Positions 1-8,303 of a stretch of 64,000 nt of DNA are shown piece after piece. Source of the stretch: CAYZXL01 sp964482435 (lineage in GTDB: Bacteria > Auribacterota > JABMQX01); assembly GCA_964482435.1 (NCBI GenBank), contig CAYZXL010000012.1, forward strand, positions 1 to 64,000. The letters run 5' to 3'. The first letter of the stretch is position 1. Each line of letters starts with the position of its first letter. The notes beneath the pieces are model-generated. The model saw only the letters and a program-made list of their open reading frames with translations, was not told the origin of the DNA and made no database searches. The translations under genes and the position numbers were made by a program.

Positions 1-190
1 AACTCCCACCACGCAAACATCATACCCCCGGTGCAATAGCGGAACTACGGTTTAGTGCAGACGTGAGCAATCGCGAGGGGTCGGGACAGCGGTCTCACGC
101 TCTGCAAACCAGGGTTAATGTTTATCCGGGAATGTCCGAACCGACGGGACGGGCATCGGCTTACTCCGCGCATTTTGCTTGGCGCACGAC

Positions 191-670
191 TCACTTTCTT
201 CGAGAACTCAAACGAGGCACCCACCTGGGCACTGAAGCAGAGTAGGCAATCCACTCCGCTCCGAATTTCTTTCTGAGCCGGGGCTCCTCGTGAAACCGCA
301 CTCGGAGATGAAAGCCCATCGCAAGGGCGACGGCGTAACAAGCAAGCAACGGAGAACCCGCTGCAATGCTCCACCCCACAATCAACAGTAACACCCCGAT
401 ATACATCGGGTTGCGGGTGTACCGATACAGTCCGACGACTACCAAATGCCTCGGCGGGTCCCAAGGCGCAAGCGTTCCTTTCCCGACCGTGTAGAAATCT
501 CGCACGCACCACACGACAACAAGGGCGCCGAGCGCGAGCAGTGCAACGCCGAAGAATGAACCCTCGCCGCGCCACGGGTCCTTTGACACAACAATAATGG
601 GAATCACTCCGGCTGAAAGGCCCGGCAGAGCCAAAACCGCAAACAGTGCTCGAAAAAAAAGGGACATCAT
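191..670 (-). CDS. Isoprenylcysteine methyltransferase-like membrane protein
   Basis: About 159 residues and mostly hydrophobic, with roughly four membrane segments. The core motif RYTRNPMYIG and the later RFHEEPRLRKKFG are typical of the phospholipid/isoprenylcysteine methyltransferase (PEMT/ICMT) superfamily, whose members use S-adenosylmethionine at the membrane. The open frame runs 26 codons further upstream (to 748), but those residues are not hydrophobic. The ATG pair at 670/667, which opens directly into the first membrane helix, is the likelier start. The substrate cannot be told: bacterial members methylate lipids, isoprenoids or nothing known. It stands alone on the minus strand, with the decayed DUF2442 gene upstream. 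Confidence 0.8.
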   Translation of the reverse strand: MMSLFFRALFAVLALPGLSAGVIPIIVVSKDPWRGEGSFFGVALLALGALVVVWCVRDFYTVGKGTLAPWDPPRHLVVVGLYRYTRNPMYIGVLLLIVGWSIAAGSPLLACYAVALAMGFHLRVRFHEEPRLRKKFGAEWIAYSASVPRWVPRLSSRRK

Positions 671-846
671 GCACCTGACCGAAACCTGAACCGCAGCCAC
701 CGGGCCGAAACCTCTGGCAGGGAATCCGGGGTTGATCATCCTTCGCACCGCGCGAACGCGAAAGCGGGCGGCTATTGGCTCAACCGATTTGCGGATTACC
801 TGCCCCTTGGATGGGGAAATGTCGTGAGAAGGCAGCGGCGCGGGTT

Positions 847-1105
847 CTATAGGGTGGCACCACGGGCTTGTCCGACCATCTTTTCATAGATGTATTCGGG
901 CGCGAGATCGGCGCCATTTTCCCATATGATCGTGCGAAACACGTCGGACAGCTCGAAACGTCTGAAGTTCGCCGGGGTCTTTGAGCGGTTCGAAGAGAGG
1001 TCCGCAGAGGGCATCCGTAAGGTCAACGACGCCCTCTTCGCCGTTACTGAAGCGGACCCGGATGTTGTAGCCGTCAACATACTGCGCACTGATACCTTCC
1101 AGCAT
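847..1105 (-). pseudogene. DUF2442 gene broken by a one-base frameshift
   Basis: The N-terminal half (from ATG 1105, starting MLEGISAQYVDGYNIRVRF) and the C-terminal half (ELSDVFRTIIWENGADLAPE) are both clear DUF2442 sequence but lie in two different frames. The switch falls near 953-957, where a single extra base between TTT and GAG would explain it. Read through, the protein would be about 85 residues, the usual DUF2442 length. A GGAG lies about 10 bases before the start. DUF2442 proteins are small, of unknown function and often encoded beside DUF4160 proteins, as here. It may be true decay or a sequencing error. Confidence 0.7.
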
Positions 1106-1111
1106 GGCAAA

Positions 1112-1240
1112 TCACTCCAGAGGGGGAATCTTTTTCAAGGGCTGGTGCCTCGCAGCAAGCTCCCAATCCTCAAGGAGGCTTTCTTTGTGAAGGAGATACC
1201 ACTCCATGAGGGCATTCAGCGCTCGACGAGGCCAGAGACT
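1112..1240 (-). pseudogene. C-terminal remnant of a DUF4160 gene
   Basis: On the minus strand, in frame up to a TGA at 1112-1114, the sequence reads ALNALMEWYLLHKE and then SLLEDWELA and LKKIPPLE. This matches the C-terminal pattern of DUF4160 proteins (W, then HKE, LLE.W and a final I.PL). No N-terminal half with the family's PPHIHV segment is present upstream, so only the tail survives. It ends 7 bases before the frameshifted DUF2442 gene, the same gene order as the intact pair just upstream. It is too short to have been called as an open frame. Confidence 0.5.
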
Positions 1241-1294
1241 TCGGCTCAACGGAGTCGTTACGGGGCAACTCCGACTGAGCAGCGCTCCACCTCG

Positions 1295-1615
1295 CTACCT
1301 TTTCCTCCGTCTGCGGGCCGTGCTTTGACGAGCGGCCAGCCATCGATCAAGTGATTTTCGGCTTTCGCCGCTGCGTCGCCCGGCCACCAATCCCTCGATG
1401 CCAATATGTTCGTCAAGGTCCGGCCATTCGATGGCGTAGCCCCCTCCCAACAACTGCCAGTTGTTCCGCTCTTTTGGAGAGGCGTGTAACAGGCGAGGAT
1501 ACCATTCCAGTGGAACCAGGATGCTGCGGCCATCGTGAAGGTCCACAATCAGTTTCTCTTTTGTTACAATGAGGTTAACCGCGACCGGCTCTTTCTCAAG
1601 AACCAAAGTAGTCAT
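1295..1615 (-). CDS. DUF2442 domain protein
   Basis: 106 residues from ATG 1615, chosen because GGAGG lies 6 bases upstream; the next ATG upstream (1639) has no such site. The body carries the family pattern: a short beta-rich start, VDLHDGRSILVPLEWYPRL, then a WPDLDEHIGIEGL segment near the C-terminus. The basic tail (ARQSTARRRRKR) is low complexity. It overlaps the end of the DUF4160 gene by 20 bases, so the two are very likely co-translated. The function of the family is unknown; pairs with DUF4160 look like two-gene modules of toxin-antitoxin size, but no activity can be read from the sequence. Confidence 0.8.
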   Translation of the reverse strand: MTTLVLEKEPVAVNLIVTKEKLIVDLHDGRSILVPLEWYPRLLHASPKERNNWQLLGGGYAIEWPDLDEHIGIEGLVAGRRSGESRKSLDRWLAARQSTARRRRKR

Positions 1616-1832
1616 GCCAGGCCTCCAATAGTCTTTCATGATGCTTTACGACGAGGCGAGCGGTCTTGTTCAACTCGGGCTCTTTGAACCCCCTATTCTT
1701 AGCAAGCGAAACAGGGTTGAGCCGGAATTTGGCAATTCGCCGATCGCGCCTGACGTGAATGTGAGGGGGCTCGCCCTGGTCAGAGCTGAAAAAGACGAAG
1801 CTGTAGGGCGCGTCGTGAAGTACAGTAGGCAT
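1596..1832 (-). CDS. DUF4160 domain protein
   Basis: 78 residues starting MPTVLHDAPYSFVFFSSD, followed by the family hallmark GEPPHIHVRRD near residue 23 and the C-terminal helix LLEAWHDYF. The ATG at 1832 is chosen because DUF4160 proteins usually begin at this point; an in-frame TTG at 1865 would add 11 residues and has no ribosome site. It is the first gene after a strong promoter at 2079-2106 and overlaps the DUF2442 gene that follows. The family's function is unknown. Confidence 0.82.
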   Translation of the reverse strand: MPTVLHDAPYSFVFFSSDQGEPPHIHVRRDRRIAKFRLNPVSLAKNRGFKEPELNKTARLVVKHHERLLEAWHDYFGS

Positions 1833-1865
1833 AGACCGATGCGCTTTTTCGCTTTGTAGTTCCAA

Positions 1866-2208
1866 TGCTGTACTGCTGCGTTGCGCTTCCTCCTTACCCG
1901 CCCGATAAGAATCCGGCGCAACTACGTGTTAACCCTCAGTTCGACGATGAATCGAAGCTTTCAAGGTCTGGTCTCGCAATTCCTGAAATACGACGGGCAC
2001 GGCTGCCCACAATTCTCCGGTTAGGGCACGCCGCCCGACATTTATCGAGCTACCCCCTTGTGCCCGGGTTCCACTGTCAGTATAGCGAGGTGGCGGAGAT
2101 TGTCAACCCCAAACGGACGGGAACAGGTGTTGACTTCTCGGGCGTATGTGCGGCGAGGCTTTACTGAGCAAGTCTGATGCGCGCGGGCCGAATCACTGCC
2201 GACTCTCA
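1866..2208. other. Intergenic region with a leftward promoter
   Basis: No credible gene is seen in these 343 bases. The region holds the promoter at 2079-2106 that reads left into the DUF4160/DUF2442 array. The 100-residue rightward frame here has no family-like features and no ribosome site. Confidence 0.6.
2079..2106 (-). promoter_or_regulatory. Sigma70-type promoter for the DUF4160/DUF2442 array
   Basis: On the minus strand, TTGACA (2106-2101), a 16-base spacer and TATACT (2084-2079). This is close to the housekeeping consensus and would start transcription near 2070, reading left into the DUF4160 gene. Confidence 0.65.
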
Positions 2209-3303
2209 TCACTCAGCTTCCCATCTTTCTTGCAGAACCTCGCGGACGAGGTCGAGGGGGACAGCGTCGGAGAGAAAAACTTCGCTGATTTTCTTCGCGA
2301 GAACGAATCGGACTTTCTCGCCGAGGGCTTTCTTGTCGTACCGGAGTCCCGCTACGAGCCGCTCGATTTCGAGACCAGAGAACAAGACCGGCAGGCCGGA
2401 ATTCTTCAGGACCGAGACAATTCTGTTGGCGTCGGCTCTGGGAAGGAGACCGAGCCTTGAGGAAATGTCCGCGGCGCAAGCCATCCCGATGGAAACCGCC
2501 TCGCCGTGAAGAAACGTCTCGTAGGCGCTGAGGGCCTCCAGGCTGTGGGCGATGGTGTGGCCGAAATTGAGGGTGCTTCGCAGCCCGGACTCCTCTCTCT
2601 CGTCGGCGGCGACGACTTCGGCTTTTATGCGGCAGGAGGTGGCTATCGCTTTCTCGATGGCCGATGGCTTGAGTAGGAGAACATCCTCGTAGTGCTCCTC
2701 GAGGAAGGAAAAGAAATCGGCGTCGCGGATGACCCCATATTTGACTACTTCCGAGAAACCGGAGCGCAGTTCTCTTGCGGGGAGGGTTTTCAAAACGTCG
2801 GGGTCTATGAAAACGAGAGAGGGCTGGTGGAACGAACCGACGAGGTTTTTGCCCTCGGGGAGATTGACGCCGACTTTCCCGCCGACGCTGGCATCCACCT
2901 GGGCGAGGAGCGTCGTCGGAACTTGCACAAAGGGAATTCCCCGCATGTACGTTGCTGCGGCAAATCCGGCGATGTCTCCGACGAGACCGCCGCCAAGCGC
3001 CGCTACGAAGGATTTTCTATCGAGACCGAAGGAGAGCATTTCGTGGTAGAGGCGCGCCACGGTCTCGAGAGTTTTGTTTTCTTCCCCGGCCGGGATGGTG
3101 ACAGTCTCGATGGTGAAGCCGGAGTCGGCGAGGCTCTTTGCCACGACGGTCCCGTAGAGCCGCTTGACCTGGGGATCGGAGACGACAATGCCCCTCCGCC
3201 CGAAGCCAAGCCCCTCGACTGATAAACCGACCCGTCCGAGGCTTCCCGTCTCTATGAGGATGTCATAGCTTCTTTGACCGAGCGGAACGGCTATCGTTTC
3301 CAT
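2209..3303 (-). CDS. aroB: 3-dehydroquinate synthase
   Basis: 364 residues, normal length. It converts DAHP to 3-dehydroquinate, the second step of the shikimate pathway, in the cytoplasm, using NAD and a divalent metal. Visible hallmarks are GGGLVGDIAGFAAATY near residue 103, PTTLLAQVDASVGGKVG near 128, the metal-binding glutamate in the GFSEVVKYG segment, and the histidines in NFGHTIAHSLEA and LHGEAVSIGM. The start ATG at 3303 has only a weak upstream GAG. The gene stands alone, about 39 kb from the other aromatic genes (aroA, tyrA, pheA, DAHP synthase) on the same strand. Confidence 0.96.
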   Translation of the reverse strand: METIAVPLGQRSYDILIETGSLGRVGLSVEGLGFGRRGIVVSDPQVKRLYGTVVAKSLADSGFTIETVTIPAGEENKTLETVARLYHEMLSFGLDRKSFVAALGGGLVGDIAGFAAATYMRGIPFVQVPTTLLAQVDASVGGKVGVNLPEGKNLVGSFHQPSLVFIDPDVLKTLPARELRSGFSEVVKYGVIRDADFFSFLEEHYEDVLLLKPSAIEKAIATSCRIKAEVVAADEREESGLRSTLNFGHTIAHSLEALSAYETFLHGEAVSIGMACAADISSRLGLLPRADANRIVSVLKNSGLPVLFSGLEIERLVAGLRYDKKALGEKVRFVLAKKISEVFLSDAVPLDLVREVLQERWEAE

Positions 3304-3809
3304 TTCAGTGGTCTCAAAGTCGGCGCTCTACGTTGTTGTGGCCTTCACTCCGTTGACCGATTCCTCAAACAGCGAACTTGGCTGCCCGGTTTGCGTGCTC
3401 AGCGTTACGAAGAAGACACGGCGCCAGGACGTTGCACAAAAGACAATGGCGCCTCTGGCCCGAGGGCTACTACTTACTCCGTCGGCGGGCCACCACCCGC
3501 TGCGCCAGTACCCCCACGATACAGACTTCGGTGCAGCGCGTCAAGATGTCGGCGTTACACAGCCATAGCTCCCCGACCAGCGTCAACTCAGTTCGTGTCT
3601 TCACGCCGCGACCTCACGCGCGTGTCCCACTGACGCACAGCCACACGCGGTCTGAACCTGGGCTTGAAACTGGAGGGCCTCCGTGAGATATTGGCTCAAA
3701 ACCCTGCATTTCCGATGGCGCCGGATGTCCGGGGAACGGCAAACGAAACTCGGTTATCGGCGATAATGAAAACGAGTTCGGACCTCGCCTTTACGCGGGA
3801 GGATACTTC
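3304..3809. other. Intergenic region between divergent aroB and apbE
   Basis: 506 bases between divergently oriented genes. I see no gene, tRNA or strong promoter. A loose inverted repeat (AACTCG near 3750 and CGAGTT near 3773) lies before the ApbE-like gene; its meaning is unclear. Confidence 0.4.
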
Positions 3810-4826
3810 TTGTCGCGATTGATGCACGCAAAACTCCTTTCAATCTCGGATAAGCCGGGGGAGCCAGCAGGAACTCCTGCGAATCCGGTGCCGGACGTCG
3901 TCGAATCCGTCTCCGCGATGGGGACGGTCTTCGAGATTCTCATCTACGGCGACGACAAGGGGAATCTCTCGGCGGCGGCGCGGCAGGCTCTCCGTGAGAT
4001 TGTCAACCTCGATGACCAGCTCAGCCGCTGGAAGTCGGGCACGGACATTTCGCGCATCAACGCCTATGCCTCGCTGAAAGGCGGGGTTCGCGTCGAGCCA
4101 GAGCTTTTCGGATTGCTCCTTCGGGCGCGTCAAATCTGGTCGGAGTCGGATGGCGCGTTTGACATAACCGTGGCCCCGCTCGTGAAGGCATGGGGGCTTT
4201 ACGAGAAGAAGCCACGGTTGCCGACCTCGGGCGAGTTAAAATCGGCTCTCGAGGTTGTGGGGATGCAGCACGTTGTGTTCGACGAGGAGGAAAGGACGAT
4301 TTTCTTCAAGCGGTGCGGGATGGAGATAGACCTCGGCGGTATCGGAAAAGGGGTTGCGGTTGACCGCGCGGCGGAGGTTCTGGAGGCGTGCAAACTGAAA
4401 GCCGCGCTCGTCAACAGCGGAGCAAGCTCGATGTACGCCATCGGTTCGCCGCCGGGGCAGCAAGCGTGGCACATCGGTATTCGCGACCCTTCGACGGAAG
4501 AGAAAGCCATTGCGACGATTGGTCTGAGAGATGGCTCGGTTTCCACCTCGGGCGCACCGGAGAAACTCTTTGAAGTCGGAGAGAAGAGTTACTCCCACAT
4601 CCTTGACCCGCGGACGGGATTTCCGGCGGAGGGGATGGTGAGCGCGACGGCAGTTACGGAGTCGGCAACGGTGAGCGATGCGCTGGCAACAGCTTTCTTC
4701 GTTCTTGGTTCAGAGGGGACGGAGAAGTATTGCAGGGCACATACCGATGTAAAAGCCCTTCTCGTGCCACGCCCGAAGAAGGGCGAGGCCGTGAAAGTTC
4801 TGGCGATAAACTTTGACAAAAAATGA
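3810..4826 (+). CDS. apbE: ApbE-type FAD:protein FMN transferase
   Basis: 338 residues. The family moves FMN from FAD to a threonine of target flavoproteins such as Nqr/Rnf subunits. Seen here: SAMGTVFEILIYG near residue 35, the glycine-rich GGIGKGVAVDRAAEVL segment, VNSGASSMYAIG, SYSHILDPRTGFP near 258, and the metal-binding SDALATAFF near 285. The start is TTG at 3810 because GGGAGG lies 7 bases upstream; the nearest ATG (3822) has no such site. No signal peptide or lipobox is visible, unlike many ApbE proteins, so it may act in the cytoplasm or the true start may differ. No Nqr, Rnf or other obvious target gene lies nearby. Confidence 0.9.
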   Translation: MSRLMHAKLLSISDKPGEPAGTPANPVPDVVESVSAMGTVFEILIYGDDKGNLSAAARQALREIVNLDDQLSRWKSGTDISRINAYASLKGGVRVEPELFGLLLRARQIWSESDGAFDITVAPLVKAWGLYEKKPRLPTSGELKSALEVVGMQHVVFDEEERTIFFKRCGMEIDLGGIGKGVAVDRAAEVLEACKLKAALVNSGASSMYAIGSPPGQQAWHIGIRDPSTEEKAIATIGLRDGSVSTSGAPEKLFEVGEKSYSHILDPRTGFPAEGMVSATAVTESATVSDALATAFFVLGSEGTEKYCRAHTDVKALLVPRPKKGEAVKVLAINFDKK

Positions 4827-4864
4827 GATTCGTAGTGGGAAGTTAAGCTCAACAGGAGGAGAAG

Positions 4865-6166
4865 ATGACGCGGGAAGAAAAGATGTCAAGAAGGAGTTTT
4901 ATCCGCACGGCGGGTCTGGCAACGGCAGCATTTGCAATTCACGCGACGAAAAAGAGCACCGGGGAGGAGCCAGCCCCGCCCGAAGGCGGGGAAGAAGAAA
5001 GACCCGTGAACGTCGGAATTATCGGGACAGGCAACCGCGGCAGGACGCTTTTGCAGAACATCGCCCAACTGAAAAATGCCAATATCCTGGCGGTCTGCGA
5101 CATTTACCCCGACAACCTGCGGCAGGGGCAGAGAAGGGCCGGCGGGAACGTCAAGGCGTTTGTGGACTATCGGCAGCTTCTGGAGATGAAGGAGATTGAG
5201 GCGGTAGTGGTGGCCACGCCGCAGCACACGCACTCGGAGATCAGCATCGCGGCTCTGGACGCCGGCAAGCACGTCTTCTGCGAGAAGTGCATGGCTTTCA
5301 CCATCGAGCAGGCGAAGGACATGGTGATGGCGGTCAGAAAGAGCAAGAAGTTTCTTCAGGTGGGGCATCAGCGACGGTATAACCCGATGTACCATAAGGC
5401 GTTGCAGCACGTCGAGTCGGGAGCCCTCGGGCCAAAGGAGAATCCCGTCACGCAAATACGCTGTCAGTGGAACTCAAATCAGGACTGGCGGGCTTTCTGC
5501 CCGGAACCAAAGTGGGAGAAGGTCCTCAACTGGCGACTTTGTTCCGACATTTCCGGCGGGCTGATGGCGGAGTTCGGCGCGCACCAGGTGGACGTTGCGG
5601 ACTGGTTCCTCGGGGCGACGCCGGTCGCCGTCAGCGGTGTGGGGAACCTCTTCTTCTACAAGGACGGACGCGACATTTACGACCACATCAACGTCCTCAT
5701 CGAGTACCCGAACCAGGTGACGATGAATTACACCTCCATCCTCACCAACGGCTACGACGGGGTTACAGAGGAGTTCATGGGGCCGTATGGGACGATTGTG
5801 ATGTCTCTCGGATACCCGCTCGGAACCGGGACGCTTGCGTTCGAGCCGGGGAAGAAGCAGCCGGCGTGGCTGGCACTCGCTCATAAGCAGGAAGTCGAGG
5901 GAAGAACCGTTGTAACCCTCATCACCGGCAAGAAGTACATCCCCGGAATGGACAAGGAAGCCCAGGAACAGATAGGCAAGGAGAAGGGCGAAGAAAACGA
6001 CATCATCCTCGAGTTCAGGGGCTTCTTCAAATCAATTCGGGAGGAGACCCCACCGCTCGCCGACGTGATGGTGGGATACCGCAATGTGGTCACCGTCTGC
6101 AAGGCCAACGAGGCGATGCAGAAGCAGACAAGGATCGAGATAGCCCCGGCGCTTTACCAGGTCTGA
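4865..6166 (+). CDS. Tat-exported Gfo/Idh/MocA family oxidoreductase
   Basis: 433 residues with a strong AGGAGGAGA site before ATG 4865. A twin-arginine leader (SRRSFIRTAGLATAAFA) opens the protein, so export of the folded, cofactor-loaded enzyme is expected. The NAD(P)-binding fold starts with VGIIGTGNRGR near residue 46, and the alpha/beta substrate domain follows. The usual EKP motif reads CEKCMAFT, with cysteine in place of proline, while the lysine is kept. The family oxidises or reduces sugars and inositols; the substrate is not readable. Genes of this kind with Tat leaders are abundant in Planctomycetota-like bacteria. A hairpin follows at 6218-6252. Confidence 0.9.
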   Translation: MTREEKMSRRSFIRTAGLATAAFAIHATKKSTGEEPAPPEGGEEERPVNVGIIGTGNRGRTLLQNIAQLKNANILAVCDIYPDNLRQGQRRAGGNVKAFVDYRQLLEMKEIEAVVVATPQHTHSEISIAALDAGKHVFCEKCMAFTIEQAKDMVMAVRKSKKFLQVGHQRRYNPMYHKALQHVESGALGPKENPVTQIRCQWNSNQDWRAFCPEPKWEKVLNWRLCSDISGGLMAEFGAHQVDVADWFLGATPVAVSGVGNLFFYKDGRDIYDHINVLIEYPNQVTMNYTSILTNGYDGVTEEFMGPYGTIVMSLGYPLGTGTLAFEPGKKQPAWLALAHKQEVEGRTVVTLITGKKYIPGMDKEAQEQIGKEKGEENDIILEFRGFFKSIREETPPLADVMVGYRNVVTVCKANEAMQKQTRIEIAPALYQV

Positions 6167-6217
6167 GGCTGCGGCCGGCAGCTTCGGTCAAGGTTGGCGA
6201 GCTCAAGCAAAGATGAA

Positions 6218-6252
6218 AAAGGCGAGAGCGAGTGTGGCTCTCTCTCGCCTTT
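6218..6252. terminator. Bidirectional hairpin terminator
   Basis: An 11-base perfect stem (AAAGGCGAGAG at 6218-6228 with CTCTCGCCTTT at 6242-6252) around a 13-base loop. It lies between convergent genes ending at 6166 (plus) and 6343 (minus). Read on the minus strand it is followed by a run of T, so it is the better terminator for the leftward operon. Confidence 0.75.
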
Positions 6253-6342
6253 CTGGCGTCGAAATGTTGGGGCGATTGTCCGGCGGAGACTACCTGTCCC
6301 GGGCAAAGGAACTGAGTCCACCCTGAGCTCTCAAAAGAGGCC

Positions 6343-7692
6343 CTATTCGCCTCCGAGCTTTGCGATGGCTTGCGTCAATGCGGAAGCATCAAGCCACTCG
6401 ACATGGCCGTCACAGTAGGCGACATTCCCGCCCTGGCCGCCATGGTGAGAAGGAAGCTCGTAAATAAGAATCTCTTCTGCCGGCGTTCCTTCCGTCAATT
6501 TCAAGCCCTTACGAAGCCTGTAGCTTGCATTCGAGTCAATTTCGTCCTCCGTGGTAACCTTTGGCTCGCCTGCCGAGGGACAGTTGAAGTTCAGGGATCC
6601 ACCGAAGGGACGGATGTCCGATAGTTTCTCGGGATACTTCCCGGCGTGGCTCTCTGCCCACTTTATAGCGAACGTCGCAATCTCTCGCAGGTTTTCGGCG
6701 CAGGCGGCGCGGTTCGCTTTCTCTCTCGCTTTTTCGACCGCTCCCTGAAGCCAGTTGATTGCTTCCCTGGTTGCCCGTAGCCTCGCCTCAGGGTCATCCC
6801 CGGCAAGGTTGAGCATTCCATAAAGGGCATTTCTTCTTTCCTCCGGGTCTTTTGCCGAGGCAAGCATTTCCTTGAGCTCAGCGAGTGCCTCGTCCATCAC
6901 CTTCTGTTCCTGAAGGATCTCGATCAGCGACCATCTTGCCGTGTTGGTGGTCTCCGGGTCGGCGTTCTCCTTGATGATCTTCCTCAACTCCTTGACGGCC
7001 TCCTCGTTTTTGCCCAACTTTCGCAACAGGTCCACTTGTTCAAACCGAAGCTGCGTCAGAAGTCCCACATCTTCCCCGGCTATAATCGCTTCGTCGAGTT
7101 TCCTTGCCTTTCCGCTGAGCCCTTTTTCCCTGGCATATTTTCCCCGCTCTGCAAGCAGGTCCGAGAGCTGATCCGGGGTTATAACCTTCAGCAGCTGCGA
7201 GAGCCGATCAGGGGTTATGCGCCTGACCAGCTCCTCCCACACCTCGGTAGCCTTTGTGAGTTCCTCCTGCGAGGGCGGCTTCGTGGTTTTCCATTTGAGC
7301 GCGTCGAGGACTTGCCGCAAGGTGACCTCCCCCGCTCCGTACTTCGGTTTGTGGGCACCCTTTAGCTCTTCAAGTTGCCTCAAGGCTTCTCGGAAAGCCT
7401 CCTCTCTTGCCTTCTCCACCTCGCCCCGGGGCGAGACCTTCCGCATCTCCTCCACGGTCTTATGTTTCGGGTTCGGGGCCTCTCGTTCGGTCTTCTCAGC
7501 GGAAACTTTTGCCCTGTCGAGTTCGTGGCGGAGCTCCTCGTTTTCCTTTCTCAGCGATTCGTTCTGCCTACGCAGCTCGGCGATCTCGTCCTCGCCCTTG
7601 CTTTCCTGGGCGAAGGCGGGTGCCCCAGCGGCGAAAAGAGCCACTGCGGCGAGCAAAAGAGCCTCTAACAAAAATGTCGTCAGGCGTTTCAT
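6343..7692 (-). CDS. Exported coiled-coil protein with H-X9-DG-like C-terminus
   Basis: 449 residues. A signal peptide (residues about 1-28, ending APAFAQ) is followed by a heptad-rich coiled coil (about 35-70), a long helical region with repeat-like EELVRRITPDRL and LLKVITPDQL segments, and a TPR-like stretch around 200-300. The C-terminal 100 residues look like the prepilin-associated H-X9-DG domain: a pseudopilin-like CAENLREIATFAIKWAES helix, a CPSAG segment and a final NVAYCDGHVEWL. The spacing from histidine to DG is 10 residues here, not 9. No N-terminal prepilin cleavage motif is present. It is the last gene of the operon: its ATG overlaps the end of the anti-sigma gene by 4 bases. 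The function is unknown; a cell-envelope role linked to the sigma pair is inferred. Confidence 0.75.
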   Translation of the reverse strand: MKRLTTFLLEALLLAAVALFAAGAPAFAQESKGEDEIAELRRQNESLRKENEELRHELDRAKVSAEKTEREAPNPKHKTVEEMRKVSPRGEVEKAREEAFREALRQLEELKGAHKPKYGAGEVTLRQVLDALKWKTTKPPSQEELTKATEVWEELVRRITPDRLSQLLKVITPDQLSDLLAERGKYAREKGLSGKARKLDEAIIAGEDVGLLTQLRFEQVDLLRKLGKNEEAVKELRKIIKENADPETTNTARWSLIEILQEQKVMDEALAELKEMLASAKDPEERRNALYGMLNLAGDDPEARLRATREAINWLQGAVEKAREKANRAACAENLREIATFAIKWAESHAGKYPEKLSDIRPFGGSLNFNCPSAGEPKVTTEDEIDSNASYRLRKGLKLTEGTPAEEILIYELPSHHGGQGGNVAYCDGHVEWLDASALTQAIAKLGGE

Positions 7693-8303
7693 GATTCCAT
7701 CCTCCTGATTAGGTTTGTTCGTGAATCAGCCATCTTTGTCACTATTCTCTCGGAGTCCGAGAGACTCTTCTCCAACAACCGCGGAAGACGCGGTTGGGTT
7801 GAGAGCATCCGGAGTCTATCCGGGAACCTGGGGGGTGGGGCTTCGTGCCGGAGTTCCACCTCCGCGAGATTATGCAGGATGCACAAAGAAGCCGCCGAAG
7901 CGATGTCCCGAGTCACTATCAGCGCCCGCGGCTCAGGACTCACCAGTGCTCGGCGCTCGGTCCCCTTATTCGGTCGGAAAAGCAGCGCAGCCACCGCGAC
8001 GATGAGAAGTAGCGACGCCCCCGCGAACGCCGCACGCAGCCAGCAAACTTGCCCCCGAGTCGAGGGAGCTGTCTCAACAAGCGGAATGGCGCCGGGAGAT
8101 GAGACGTCCCGGCACGCATCGTCCAGCCAGCGCCTCGTGCCCGCGAGGACTTCTTCCATTCCCAGCAAATCAGCATGGATGCCTCTGCACGCCATGCACT
8201 CCAAAAGATGCTCGGAAACCTCTCTCGGTGTTTCAGTCAGGCCGTCCGGTGCCAACTTCCGGACCAGCTTCCTAACTCTCCGACATCGCACTCGTGTAAC
8301 CAT
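7689..8303 (-). CDS. Membrane anti-sigma factor with zinc-finger motif
   Basis: 204 residues. The N-terminal part carries EHLLECMACR, the His-x3-Cys-x2-Cys pattern of zinc-binding anti-sigma domains. One membrane helix follows at about residues 89-109 (AAFAGASLLLIVAVAALLF), then an outer domain of about 95 residues with no recognised family. Such proteins hold an ECF sigma factor at the membrane until a signal arrives. The gene overlaps the sigma gene upstream by 32 bases and the coiled-coil gene downstream by 4 bases, a tight three-gene operon. Confidence 0.8.
   Translation of the reverse strand: MVTRVRCRRVRKLVRKLAPDGLTETPREVSEHLLECMACRGIHADLLGMEEVLAGTRRWLDDACRDVSSPGAIPLVETAPSTRGQVCWLRAAFAGASLLLIVAVAALLFRPNKGTERRALVSPEPRALIVTRDIASAASLCILHNLAEVELRHEAPPPRFPDRLRMLSTQPRLPRLLEKSLSDSERIVTKMADSRTNLIRRMES

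Noticed and set aside
1..190. Small rightward frame (63-245) at the window start
   Set aside because: It has no family features or ribosome site and is opposite the methyltransferase gene in part.
1866..2208. A 100-codon rightward gene at 1865-2167
   Set aside because: No motif, no ribosome site, and a strong leftward promoter lies inside it.
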